Below are positions 43,999 to 54,060 of a stretch of 64,000 nucleotides of DNA, piece by piece. The notes beneath the pieces were generated by a model that saw only the letters and a list, made by a program, of their open reading frames with translations, was not told the DNA's origin and did not search any database. How positions within the stretch are numbered: the stretch's first letter is position 1; the number at the start of each line of letters is the position of its first letter. The DNA lies in assembly GCA_905116865.2 (NCBI GenBank), contig CAJHNH020004691.1, positions 66,001-130,000 of the forward strand, written 5' to 3'. Both the position numbers and the translations under genes were made by a program. This DNA is from Candidula unifasciata. Taxonomy: Eukaryota > Mollusca > Gastropoda > Stylommatophora > Geomitridae.

Positions 43999-44456
43999 TC
44001 TCCTCTGTGAAGATTATGATGCCAATTAGGAAGAAGAAAATATTGAGGATATTTATGATGGCAACATTGATGACACTCATGATTATGATGATGTTAGAGA
44101 TCACAGTAATGATGATGATAACAATGATGATGTTGACTATAATGATGAGGAGGAGGGTAAACACTACGAAGATGTCGATGAGAATAACGATGTTTTATTT
44201 GATGATGACGACGATGATTTTGAAAATAATGATAGCATGATGATGATTATGATGATGATGAGAATTAGGTTGATGAGCACAATGATGACGATGGTGATAA
44301 AGATTTTAATAACAACTATGGCGATGATGATGATGCTAACGATGGTATAGATAATAACGCCAGAGAGCATGATGATGATGATCACAGAGACGTCAATATT
44401 GAGGGCAACAGTAATGACGAACGTGATAATGAGGATGATGATGTTAATAACCTTCA
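43999..44456. repeat. degenerate GAT/ATG triplet-rich tract
   Basis: About 450 bases of imperfect GAT units mixed with AAC, GAC and ATT. Met/Ile-rich frames on both strands are spurious. Confidence 0.8.
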
Positions 44457-44458
44457 TT

Positions 44459-44535
44459 GTCTTCTTCTCTTTTTCTTCTTTTTCTTCTTCTTCTTCTTCT
44501 TCTTCTTCTTTTTCTTCTTCTTCTTCTTCTTCTAC
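44459..44535. repeat. (TTC)n microsatellite
   Basis: A third, short TTC run with T-rich interruptions, directly after the GAT tract. Confidence 0.93.
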
Positions 44536-44740
44536 TGTCCTCTCCTCCTGGAATGCCTCGTAGCATAAATTATTTCCGAATCCAAAAACAAAAAAGCCTA
44601 TGGCTTCCATTCAATTATGAACAAAATTGTAAGATACTCTACAAGTGCAAGGATAATGATTCCGATGTCCGCTCACAAACTTCCTGGACTGCCGAGGTAT
44701 AGGAGAGAATGATGGCTTCAGGCGCGGGTTTTCTGCAACA

Positions 44741-45016
44741 GAATATTCCGTTCTTATTCCCAAACACGAAATTCCCAGGGGAATTCCACAGGTGACCTGT
44801 CAGTCCATTATTTCAAGGCGTGCAAGTGTGCTGTTGTGTGCTCCTGTTTATGAATTTTCATCTAGTGTCTTATGGTGCGGCTTAGGGTTAGGGTTGTGGT
44901 AAGGGTTAGGGTTAGGGTTAGAGAAACCGCGAGAAACTACAACCTGAACACCCTAGAATTTATTGGGAATGTCTCCCGTGACTTTGTCGTGACGTCAGGG
45001 GTAAGTTATAAATTAA
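44741..45016 (+). mobile_element. TTAA-bounded MITE-like element with telomere-like insert
   Basis: Matches the inverted copy at 48762-49026 over most of its length ('CACGAAATTCCCAGGG', 'CTGTCAGTCCATTATTTCAA', 'GAGAAACTACAACCTGAACA', 'GACGTCAGGGGTAAGTTATA'). The right end is GGGGTAAGTTATAAATTAA (TTAA at 45013-45016). The left end is worn. It carries a TTAGGG tract at 44882-44921. Confidence 0.7.
44882..44921 (+). repeat. interstitial telomere-like TTAGGG tract
   Basis: About six TTAGGG-type units with one GTGGTAAGGG interruption. TTAGGG is the usual mollusc and vertebrate telomere repeat. Confidence 0.85.
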
Positions 45017-45038
45017 GTACTGAATATTCATTGCTTTA

Positions 45039-45313
45039 TTAATATCCTACCCCAGATGACGTCACAGGTCAGTCAAACATTTTAGAGCGTGGTAAGACTG
45101 GGTTTCCCGGCTTTCTGATGCTTTTAGCGACCTCAAAACATCTAGAACTGACCTTAACCCCAACCCACATACGTCCCACGAGAGAGTGCAGCCTTAGTCC
45201 CACGACTGCATGCACCCTAGGTTCCACCACTGCACGCAGCCTGTCTACCACCCCCTGAAAAATTAGACTGTCCCGTGACCTGTGGATTTCCCCTGTTTGG
45301 GGTTGCATATTAA
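45039..45313. mobile_element. second TTAA-bounded MITE-like element
   Basis: Left 'GCTTTATTAATATCCTACCC' (from 45034) and right 'GGGGTTGCATATTAATAAAG' are inverted relative to each other, with TTAA at 45039-45042 and 45310-45313. The right-end interior 'GTGACCTGTGGATTTCCC' is shared with the 48762 element, so the two are related subfamilies. Confidence 0.65.
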
Positions 45314-45429
45314 TAAAGCACCGATTTCAAGTCTCTCTGTTTTTTATTATTTCTGGACGCCTTTCATGTTTTTGTACTTTGGCGGTACCCTGAAGTCAGG
45401 TATAAGATAGCTAGTAAAGGAAACTGGAC

Positions 45430-45920
45430 AAATCACGAAGTCAGTGTTTTCTGGAATGTTACGTTATGAGTTGGATTATCTTTACAGCACTCTGGACACA
45501 TCCACAGGTGCTCAGATTCCCCTCTCATCACATTCATCAGCGTCGCGCGGTTAATAGTGCCAGTCCTATGCTGGCTGACAAGACTTCGTGTGCGTTCGGT
45601 GTGCTTCTCATGCTTACATGTGCCGATCTTGACTCCCAATTCTCGTATTCTTAGCAGTGATGTGGATACGTTGCTTCCAAAATCCTTAGAACGTCCTATC
45701 TTTCTAAGGGCAATGACAATGTCTGCGTGATCCATGGGCCGGCCATTTCAATTAATACGGCACCTGCCAGTCTATCAGTTCTTTCTTTACCAGCAACACC
45801 CGCATGCCCCGGGACACATATGAAGGTAACTGCAAACACAGGAGAGTTTTGCAATGTCAGAAATGTTACATGCATCGGAAGTAGCTACAGCAGAAGCCAG
45901 AAAGATTTTTTTTAATGTTA
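45430..45920 (-). pseudogene. LINE RNase H end plus C-terminal tail
   Basis: The minus strand near 45810 reads 'CVPGHAGVAGKERTDRLAGA', the closing RNase H motif with its catalytic Asp region. After a frame change it continues 'MDHADIVIALRKIGRSKDFG', 'LLRIRELGVKIGTCKHEKH', 'RTGTINRATLMNVMRGESEH' and 'LWMCPECCKDNP', a Cys-rich end. This is the typical C-terminus of RNase H-bearing (I-group) LINE polyproteins. The final 100-codon frame is intact. Confidence 0.85.
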
Positions 45921-45934
45921 TTATTTATCAAAAT

Positions 45935-46330
45935 AGACGTCCTTGAACAATGGGTACTCCTATGACTGATCAGTCTTCCGATGCAGCAGCCACTCCAGGG
46001 TACCTCTAATGATTTTTCCTGTGAGAAGAGGTTGTATTATCTTCTGTCTTTACTCTGAAGACAGCATAGACGTGCTTTGCCAAGCTTTTAACTTGTCGGT
46101 CACGCAATCGCTTTAGCCTCAGAGATTCGCTATTAGTATTAACCTAGGGGGTACAGTGTTGATGATATCAGCGCTGTTCATGCTTCTTCCCGTTGCCATT
46201 GGTGCACTACGTGCCAGCTGTTAAGCTCTTTAATTACCATTTAGTTCCTTGTACCCAGGTGTGTAGATCCATATGATGGAGGTTAACTGCGACTTCCGAA
46301 CGCTGTCTACCCCTTTCAACAGATTAGCGA
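45935..46330 (-). pseudogene. second LINE RNase H/C-terminal tail, more decayed
   Basis: The minus strand reads 'SIIWIYTPGYKELNGN' (worn PGHAGVxGN), 'LARSAPMATGRSMNSADIIN', stops, then 'TGKIIRGTLEWLLHRKTDQS' near 46000, the same order as 45430-45920. It is a different, older subfamily placed directly upstream on the same strand, with an A-rich end at about 45910. Confidence 0.65.
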
Positions 46331-46489
46331 CCAAGGTCCAAATACTTCAGCAATGCGACTGTGATCGAAGGCGGTCGACGTGAAGTTGACAGCATCAACT
46401 CTGCGAGTACTTATAAGTCTATAAAATTATGAGCCTAGCGCTATAAGCCTGTAGCGTGAGAAGAGTTGTATCCATTTTGTTTAAACTAT

Positions 46490-47005
46490 TCTTGATGCAA
46501 GTACTTTTTAATGACAGTTTTAACTGACATATATAACTAATCAAAATTATATGAATGCCTCACATACCAAGTATTATTTAAAGACAGTTTAAACTGACTT
46601 GTATAACTTATTTAATGTATCTACTAAGTAGTTTCCAATGAAAATTAACTGACTTATATAAGGTATTTAATTTATTTAGATGTCTCACATTGACAAATAG
46701 TTTTTAATTAAAGTTAACTGACTTATCTAAATTTTTAAAATGTATCTGGATGTCTCATATTATTAGGTAGTTTTCAATGACAGTTAACTGACTTATCTAA
46801 CTTATTTAATTTATCTAGATGTCTCACATTACCAAGTAGTTTTCAATGACAGTTAACTGACTTATATAGCGTATTTAATTTATCTTAATGTCTCACTTTA
46901 CTTAGTAACTTTCAATGACAGTAAACTGACTTAAATAGCGTATTTAATTTATCTTAATGTCTCACTTTACTTAGTAACTTTCAATGACAGTAAACTGACT
47001 TACAT
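46490..47005. repeat. about 68-bp satellite, seven to eight copies
   Basis: The unit contains 'AGTTAACTGACTTAT', 'TATTTAATTTATCT', 'GATGTCTCACATTAC' and 'AGTAGTTTTCAATGAC'. Later units are more alike than early ones; the last two are almost identical. Confidence 0.88.
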
Positions 47006-47039
47006 AACCAGGCAAGATTTCAGCTACGACGGCATGCAA

Positions 47040-47049
47040 TTATATAAAA
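47040..47049 (+). promoter_or_regulatory. possible TATA box
   Basis: 'TATATAAAAG' lies about 100 bases upstream of an ATG (47139) opening a 29-codon frame, with AATAAA at about 47078. This could be a chance match or an LTR-like remnant; no LTR pair was found. Confidence 0.15.
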
Positions 47050-47841
47050 GCTAGAGCTTTTGCGCAGACCATTGCAGCAATAAAGTGGAAGCAGAAGAAA
47101 AGCGGTTGGAAGTATTCACTCTCAGTAAAAACATAGTCATGTCGTGCCAACAATATAGCACCGAATTAAACAAAGACTGGGAGTCACTAACACGGAAATC
47201 ACAGACCACGAGACAGAAATCACTTTAGAGACAAGACAAAGTCTGAGAAGCACAACCCTAAAAGCCAGCCGGACCCCCATTAGGAGATTTCACTTAGCCG
47301 CTGATGACTGTCAGTCATGTAACATTGACATTAGCGACTAGACGTTATTATATGGCTGCCATGGCCGACATTTCCTAAAAAATTGACATTGACTTATAGG
47401 CTTTCGCTTTATCGTGAACCCACTACCAGTCTGACACTCCTAGATGTCAGTATATGTGTGTGTCTGTGAATATGTGCAGGATTCCAGCTTCAACAAAGGC
47501 AGCATTAATTTTTTTTCTTACTGATACGGCTTTGGGGGTCGACCTAGCCTATACATGAGTTCTTAACTATTTTCAGTGTTACGTTTATGTGCGTGAATGT
47601 GTAAATTTTTGTTTTTTCATTGTATGTAAAAGAGAAGCAATAAGACAGTCAATTCACAACCTTCGCTCGTTCTTCTTGTGCATTCTTGTTCGTATATGTA
47701 GTATTGTATGTAATGTAATGTGCTGATGTAGGCTCTCTAGCCCAAACGTTTAACGGGCTAATTCTATTTTTCGTTTGGTTTTTTATATTCTCATATTTCC
47801 TGGCGTAGGCTTCAGGGGATTTTTTGTCACTATATGCCTAG
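47050..47841. other. no recognised gene
   Basis: Nothing beyond the weak signals noted at 47040. Confidence 0.5.
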
Positions 47842-47947
47842 CCCTAATGCTGACCACATTACCCACCTAGTGCCGATGGTCTGTAAAAATATGAGTGCTC
47901 TTTCCATATGCCCGATGCGCATAAGGCGTAAAAATGGATCTTTACTT
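47842..47947 (+). mobile_element. SINE family S2, 3' fragment
   Basis: 'GCTGACCACATTACCCACCT', 'AGTGCCGATGGTCTGTAAAA' and the tail 'AAAATGGATCTTTACTT'. It abuts a full-length S2 head to tail. Confidence 0.8.
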
Positions 47948-48217
47948 ATTGCGGCATCCGTGACTAAGGCGTTGCGAGTCTGACCTCCGACACGTAATTC
48001 CATAGTACTGCAATCGAAACCCGCTGCTGGCTGCGTAGATTTTTATCGTGGTTCGGTCAGGTCGACCCAGACTAAAATGTGTACCAGTATGTCTTTCCTG
48101 GGGAAGTAAAGACGGCCCGCGTAATGCTGACCACACTACCCACCTAGTACCGATTGCCCTGTAAAAATATGGGTGCTCTTCTCATATGCCCGATGGCGTG
48201 AAAAAGGATCTTTACTT
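47948..48217 (+). mobile_element. tRNA-derived SINE, family S2, full length
   Basis: Head 'GACTAAGGCGTTGCGAGTCT', B-box region 'GCAATCGAAACCCGC' (48011-48025), body 'CAGGTCGACCCAGACTAAAA', 'GAAGTAAAGACGGCCCGCGT', 'GCTGACCACACTACCCACCT', tail 'AAAAAGGATCTTTACTT'. Confidence 0.85.
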
Positions 48218-48425
48218 GTATGTGCCTAGCGGTCTGAGACTCGGTGCCCAAATCATCTGCGACCGGGTTGCCCATTGGCTTGCTGGTAGAAAACTTCGTC
48301 GCCGGTCGGCATAGTATTTTAGTGTGTCTTTTTTGATCGCATCAACACTGCGAGGGTCCTTTTCAGGGCTCTTGGTGGCGTACACCTGATGTTGTTCATG
48401 ACCCGAAAACATGACGCCAACGCCA
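48218..48425 (-). repeat. dispersed repeat I, possibly ex-coding
   Basis: The minus frame from 48412 reads 'MFSGHEQHQVYATKSPEKDP', 'RSVDAIKKDTLKYYADRRRS', 'FLPASQWATRSQMIWAPS'. Blocks align with the broken copy at 15530-15735. Conservation at peptide level hints at a transposon-encoded protein I cannot name. Confidence 0.5.
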
Positions 48426-48454
48426 TGTTTACATGTCAGTCTCTTGTACTTTAC

Positions 48455-49115
48455 TCTGGGATAAGTGGGGTTAACATATAGTTGCTATTTTCAAATTTCT
48501 ATCGGGGAACTGATTTTGGTTTGCAAAAGTTACTTTTTTTTTCAAGCAACGGAGTCAGAAGCGAGACAAGATTATTATGGCCTGGGGAGAATGGGGTATC
48601 TGGCCATAACCAGAGGGTCTGGCCGTCTCACTACACCCAGAGAAAAGGCAAGATGGATATATAACCAGATTACGACTGGTACTGTGCTGGCTGTTGAAGA
48701 TGAGGTCGGAGCACGCATAGGAATGCCCCGAGTGATATCAATTCATGACTCAACTCGGTACTTAATTTATAACTTACCCCTGACGTCACGACAACATCAC
48801 GGGAGACATTCCCAATAAATTTTTGGGTGTTCAGGTTGTAGTTTCTCGCGATTTATCTACAGCCAAGTTTACTGTTAGGGTTAGGGTTGGCATTAGAAGA
48901 CGCTAGATAAACACTCAAAAAAAAGCACCACACAACAGCACACTTCCACCCCTTGAAATAATGGACTGTCAGGTCAGCTGTGGATTTCCCACAGGGATTT
49001 CGTGTTTGGGGTACGTTATAAATTAAGAACCCTCAACTCAACTCAGGTTAATTTGATTTGCACATGCATGCTTGGAAAGGCTTTGTTAGAACTGCATCCA
49101 TCTACGAATCCAACA
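48455..49115 (+). repeat. repeat K, interrupted copy
   Basis: The left part (48455-48530, 'AGTGGGGTTAACATATAGTT', 'GATTTTGGTTTGCAAAAGTT') and right part (about 49040-49115, 'GCATGCTTGGAAAGGC', 'GAACTGCATCCATCTACG') are contiguous in another copy at 50045-50200. About 510 bases (48530-49040) therefore look inserted here, including the MITE at 48762. Confidence 0.7.
48762..49026 (-). mobile_element. TTAA-bounded MITE-like element
   Basis: Ends are CTTAATTTATAACTTACCCC (from 48761) and its inverted match GGGGTACGTTATAAATTAAG, with one mismatch in 20. TTAA lies at 48762-48765 and 49023-49026. It carries a short TTAGGG tract at 48874-48890. Inverted relative to the copy at 44741. Confidence 0.78.
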
Positions 49116-50044
49116 GGACCTAAATGTTTGACACCGACAGATTGAAGAATCAAGGTGCTGGCGGTCAGACCAAAAGGCCAAGCCAAGATATCTTATTGAA
49201 TCTGCAAGGAGAATATAAAAAGGGCACACATTATGGTCAGGTGTACCTAAAGTTCTTTGAGGGTATGGATTCCCAGATGTTAGACATATGGTGTTTAAAC
49301 TCAGATTTTTAAGGTAAAATCGACACTCGATGGGGAAGGGGTTAATCACCGCGTCCATATATTTCGTAATTATCTGTAATATTGCTCCTGCATTTTCGTG
49401 ATAAGTGACACTCGATGACATTTTGAGGTCATTGCCTACAGCTCACACGAGGAACAAATAGTCAAAATGTCCTTAATGCCTAATTTTATTATTCTTTTTG
49501 TTAATTGTCATGCCTTATTACGCCACTGCCATCTTTTACCCCCACCCCTCTCTCCCTCACTCCCTCTCTCCGTTCCCGCCTCTCTCTCTCTCATTTTATT
49601 TTTCACTCTTTCTCTCTCTTTCTCTCCCTCTCCACACCTCCCACCAGCTTTTACTTTCGAATTCGATTATCTAAAATTAAACAACATACAAGAAGTTTCA
49701 TCCCATTCTAAATTACAATTTCCGATTGAAGGATTCTCGCTGAGAAAACCAAACTGGCAACCCACTTCACTTCTGCTAATTCCTGCTCGGGGAATCCACT
49801 TCGAACAAATTAGCACACTTTAAATCTTTAAACAAATTCTCTGTTCCCTGGAATATAACACATTGTCGACTGCGTTTATTTCATTTTTCTCCTCTTGTGT
49901 GTGAATTTAAAACCGCGATACATGTTGCAGACAATTGTTCATGGATAATAGAATCTTCAGCTACATCAGAATCACAAACTTATAGACGACAGCAGCAGTA
50001 ATAAAAACAGCTCGTCATTCTAAACCCTGTTTGCCCTGTCTGTT
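49116..50044. other. no recognised gene; CT-rich patch
   Basis: CT-rich sequence at about 49540-49630. The frame at 49086-49421 (minus) and others are unrecognised. Confidence 0.45.
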
Positions 50045-50200
50045 GTATTTTAAACTGGAATGAGTGGGGTTAAAATATAGTTGCTATTTTTGTATCTCCA
50101 TCGGGGAATTGGTTTTGGTTTGCAAAGGTTCATTTCATTTACACTCGCATGCTTCGAAAGCTGTATTGGAACTGCATCTACGCTGAGGTTTTTCGTATTA
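50045..50200 (+). repeat. repeat K, uninterrupted copy
   Basis: 'AGTGGGGTTAAAATATAGTT', 'GGTTTTGGTTTGCAAAGGTT', 'TTTACACTCGCATGCTTCGA', 'GGAACTGCATCTACGCTG' run without a break, giving the empty-site form of 48455-49115. Confidence 0.75.
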
Positions 50201-50638
50201 GGAAAATAAGGAGTAAGGTTTTTTTTTTTTTTTTTTATTATTATTATTAATGATCGATGGTCTAAGTTCCAGTAGGAAAATATGGCAATGAAAGAAGAGG
50301 CGCAGATCCTGCACTACGGGATTCATGTGTCAAGTTAGAACCTGCACGTTTGCCTCTTAAGACAAGATCGAAGCACCAATAGACAGTTTCATAGTAAGAG
50401 GAACATCGCCCATTAAAATAATCGAATTCAACAACGAAGAGGCATGATCAGCCGTGTCCCTTTACGACTACTGTCATTGAGCCCATAATTTCCAGAAAAT
50501 TGTTTTATCAGTGCTGGGTTTCCAAGGCTTTGCTACAGGAAAGCTGGTTGTAAAAACCATTTATTACTATAAGTAGCACTATGTGCGGTCTAAGAATAAA
50601 TACAGTATACAGAAACAATTAGGAACCGCTGTAGTGTA
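50201..50638. other. no recognised gene
   Basis: A T-tract and ATT run at about 50218-50250. Nothing else recognised. Confidence 0.5.
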
Positions 50639-51002
50639 GTTGCAGGGATACTTGCTAGTGTGCAGTTGCAGGGATACTTGCTAGTGTGCAGTTGCATGGA
50701 TACTTGCTAGTGTGCAGTTGCAGGGATACCTGCTAGTGTGCAGTTGCATGGATACTTGCTAGTGTGCAGTTGTAGGGATACTTGCTAGTGTGCAGTTGCA
50801 GAGATACTTGCTCGTGTGCAGTTGCAAGGATACTTGCTAGTGTGCAGTTGCAGGGATACTTGCTAGTGTGCAGTTGCAGGGATACTTGCTAGTGTGCAGT
50901 TGCAGGGATACTTGCTAGTGTGCAGTTGCAGGGATACTTGCTAGTGTGCAGTTGCAGGGATACTTGCTAGTGTGCAGTTGCAGGGATACTTGCTAGTGTG
51001 CA
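50639..51002. repeat. 26-bp minisatellite, about 14 copies
   Basis: The unit contains 'GTGCAGTTGCAGGGATACTT' followed by GCTAGT. Variants (CATGG, GTAGG, GCTCGT) are scattered in the left half; the right half is homogeneous. Confidence 0.95.
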
Positions 51003-51239
51003 TAATAATAAATTCTTCTGCTTATACTGTACTTTATTTCTCTTTGTTGCATCTCACTTTTCTTATTTTCTTTTCCGTGTATTTTTTTGGTCTATCTTTT
51101 TTTCTTGCACAATGTATTGACCTGACGTTGGAGCCTAACATATTTGCTCAGTAGTAGATTTAAATTTCTTCCATTATTCATTGTGATATGAATCCTCCTA
51201 ATACTTTATCTTTTTATATTACTATTATTATTTTTATGA

Positions 51240-51425
51240 TTATGATTATTATTATTATTCTCGTTCACTGGTTGTAAACTCCTCTTCATTTGTCCACTTC
51301 GAGAATTGTGTCTTTTACAGAACTTAAGGTTTGCGAGCATATCCGTTTTACAGATCCAGTATACTTGTTTACAGATTGTTGGTTCCTCGCCTCTGAGGTA
51401 GAAGCACTCTGACTTTGAAAGGGAG
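51240..51425 (+). repeat. dispersed repeat F, fourth copy
   Basis: 'GCGAGCATATCCGTTTTACA' and 'ACAGATTGTTGGTTCCTCGC' match the reverse complement of the copy at 23395-23695. The flank is an ATT/TTA-rich run. Confidence 0.6.
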
Positions 51426-51649
51426 CACAACTAATTAGTGTTATCTACATGCGTGTTAGAGGCACAGTGGGTCGATTCAGTGGGTCTATTCCTCTACCCC
51501 CCCCCCCCCCCTTTTCACCACCAATATTGTTGCACCGGAACCCACACGTGATGCTTTTACACAGACATTTGTATGTCTGAATCTCCATCATTGTCTACAT
51601 TACTGCCTAAAAGGTAAATGAAGCACGTGCGATCATGCATGAACAGACA

Positions 51650-51774
<125 letters not shown>

Positions 51775-51949
51775 CTGTTAGCTTTCTTTCAGTTTCATAG
51801 CCATTGGGTCACCCCATAGTTGCTCCGTCTCAATGCCAACCAAACACACACACCAAACCCATCACTGTCTCTTGTGGAAAAGAAACTGACACAGACTGCA
51901 GTCTCAGCATATCTACAAGAATGCCAAAAACTTCCAAATACTGCCTTTA

Positions 51950-52155
51950 TTATACTACTTTTGCGGTGTAGGCAGGAGGCCTAAGAATTTGCGCCCGCAT
52001 GTCTAGTGCCATCGCCACGACTGTGCAGGTGAGGATTTTATTTTGACAGAAAAAATCCCCTGCCTTACCGAGGGTTCCAACCCGTGTCTCCCTCTCGAGA
52101 GCACAGCGTTTTAACCGTTCGACCAGCTGAGTACTAGCATGCAAACGCATTAAAA
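51950..52155 (-). mobile_element. tRNA-like SINE
   Basis: The minus strand reads 'GCTAGTACTCAGCTGGTCGA' (A-box-like), 'ACGGTTAAAACGCTGTGCTC', then GGGTTGGAACCC (B-box-like, about 52085-52074) and an A/T-rich body. No second copy in the window. Confidence 0.55.
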
Positions 52156-52904
52156 GCATAGGACAGCCAACAGAAGCTCTATCACAAACAGTCCGACATT
52201 AAAAATGCAGTGTATCGTCGATGGATGCAGTAGTTACGAAGAAAGCAGTTCCACACGCAATACATTTTAATTACAGACGGCATCACCAATACTGTGGCAG
52301 CAGGCCACGCGCCATTTTCTAAATCTACAGTTTACAACATCACCTTAGTCACAGTTGAAATCATTTCAAATGAAATCCGCAACTCACAGTGTCGCGCCAT
52401 GCTCTCAGCTCAGTAGTTGGGCCACAAAACTGTGTCCTTTCAGTCTACAAATGGAGGAAAATGCAACGGCACCCTTCTGTCAGAAACAAAATATTTGCCA
52501 CAACTAAAAACAGTGACTGTGTCTATCGTCCATTTTGACCGGATCATTTATAAATACATATATATATGCTCTCACTCTCCTATTTGCACTCCACAAAATT
52601 GCAAAACTCATCATTCGTATTATGGGTTTATTTCTAACCCCAAATCTCGCCATTCGCAGCCCTGATTGACACGGTAACAAAAATATATCCAGATTTTGAA
52701 AACGCCTGCCACTGGACTTTGTGTGTTGTCTGGGTTGTCAATGCGGATAAACTTTCATTGAGCGGAGTTCGCCAGAAGACTGTCTGGGGACGGAATATTC
52801 AGTATATTTGCTTCCAGGCATTCCCTCTCGGCCGTCAAACATGAACACTGACTTCGAAGACAGAAGGAAAACAGTCACGAGATAAATTAAATGTTCACGG
52901 ACTA
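52156..52904. other. no recognised gene
   Basis: Nothing recognised. Confidence 0.5.
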
Positions 52905-53215
52905 TGCTTGTTGTAACGAGGGGAAAGATCGACTTAGGAACAATGATGTTAGGAGGATAGTCAGAGAAAAGAACCAATATTAAACTTTACAGCTAGACAA
53001 TAAATCAGATGGTTTGGCCATGTAAAAAGTTTGGCATCAGACAGGGCAACACTAAGAGCAATGCTATACAGATACAGCGGTAACAGAGCCAGAGGTCGAC
53101 CACGCAGTATATGGACCGCAGAAATATCAGAGACACCGAAAAGTACTTTATACGAAACGAACAGAAAGGCCCGTTCTATAGATTTTTGTTATGTCCTGAC
53201 GCCCCGAGGCTATCT
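52905..53215 (+). pseudogene. LINE ORF2 C-terminal tail
   Basis: 'KDRLRNNDVRRIVREKNQ' in one frame is followed, after a shift, by 'IRWFGHVKSLASDRATLRAM', 'LYRYSGNRARGRPRSIWTAE' and 'ISETPKSTLYETNRKARSID'. The 'RWFGH...RYSGxRARGRPR' pattern matches the inverted copy at 34045-34440. Confidence 0.8.
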
Positions 53216-53515
53216 AGGAGTAGGGGAAAGAAAGAAGAAAGAAAAAGAAAACAGCTGTGAGTTGGTAAACAGATAAGGTTTTACTCATTCGTTACTGCTG
53301 ATAATGTATTACGTGTTAAAAATATATTAAGTAAATGGCTTTTCTCACGCTATTGACCCATCAAGTATATGGTGCTAGACTCATGTCTCATAGCTCAGTC
53401 AGCTCTCAGTTAATGATGTCATCATGCTGGCTGCCTTTAACTTCCCGTGGTATTTCCTTGTACCCATTTTAGGCTGGGTCAACCTAAGGACGCGTTTCAG
53501 TTATTTTAACCCTTC

Positions 53516-53520
<5 letters not shown>
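53216..53520. other. no recognised gene; short S1/S2-like scrap
   Basis: 'TACCCATTTTAGGCTGGGTC' with 'AACCTAAGG' (about 53461-53490) resembles the core shared by SINE families S1/S2, minus orientation. Nothing else. Confidence 0.35.
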
Positions 53521-53567
<47 letters not shown>

Positions 53568-53600
53568 TGTGTGTGCCTTTCTCTCTCTCTCCCATCAATG
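53521..53600. repeat. (CT)n(GT)n(CT)n microsatellite
   Basis: CT units, then about 13 GT units, then CT again. Confidence 0.95.
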
Positions 53601-53669
53601 CATTTTGTATATGTTAGGCATTATGAGTTCATGTTCTCTTGAACACATCACAATAATATGCGACATCCA

Positions 53670-54060
53670 GTTTTATACTTTAACTTTACCAAAGGCTAAC
53701 CTACGTAATATTAACACCTGGGAGACAAGATGCCCCTGGGGAAAGCTTTCACATTAATCATCCTAAGTGGAGTGATAAATCATTATATCAGGCAGGCAGA
53801 CTGTGTGTAAAATACCTTGCACTATATTTTATTGAGGAATAGATCAACTGGTTCTGTCACCTCGTTAGCACGCAGTTACAACAGCCATCAACACAGGCGC
53901 TATATCTAAAAAGATTTAATGTGAAATAAAAAATGTGCCAAAGGTTAAGATGAACTAATGACACTGAAGACATTATATAATCTACATTCACACATAATGA
54001 CAATAGCCAGCCCTGCGTGTTTGACCAATAGATCGCAAACTTATCCTCCCCTCGAAACTT
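53670..54060 (+). pseudogene. old LINE ORF2 tail
   Basis: 'LTLPKANLRNINTWETRC', then across stops 'EEQINWFCHLVSTQLQQP' and 'STQALYLKRFNVK'. It parallels the end of the LINE at 40040-41130 ('LSKANLRKINN', 'RWFGHLIRIQP', 'TQTLHLKRSQG'). It overlaps the start of the tandem duplication. Confidence 0.65.

Noticed and set aside
43836..44610. Met/Ile- and Glu-rich frames
   Set aside because: Translations of the GAT-rich tract and TTC run.
47040..47228. Small gene with TATA box and a 29-codon ORF
   Set aside because: A TATA-like match and short frame are expected by chance in AT-rich DNA; kept only as a low-confidence regulatory note.
48465..48818. 117-codon plus-strand frame as a gene
   Set aside because: It crosses the boundary between repeat K, an insertion and the MITE, so the frame is accidental.
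50639..51002. CRISPR-like repeat
   Set aside because: 26-bp units are head to tail with no variable spacers.
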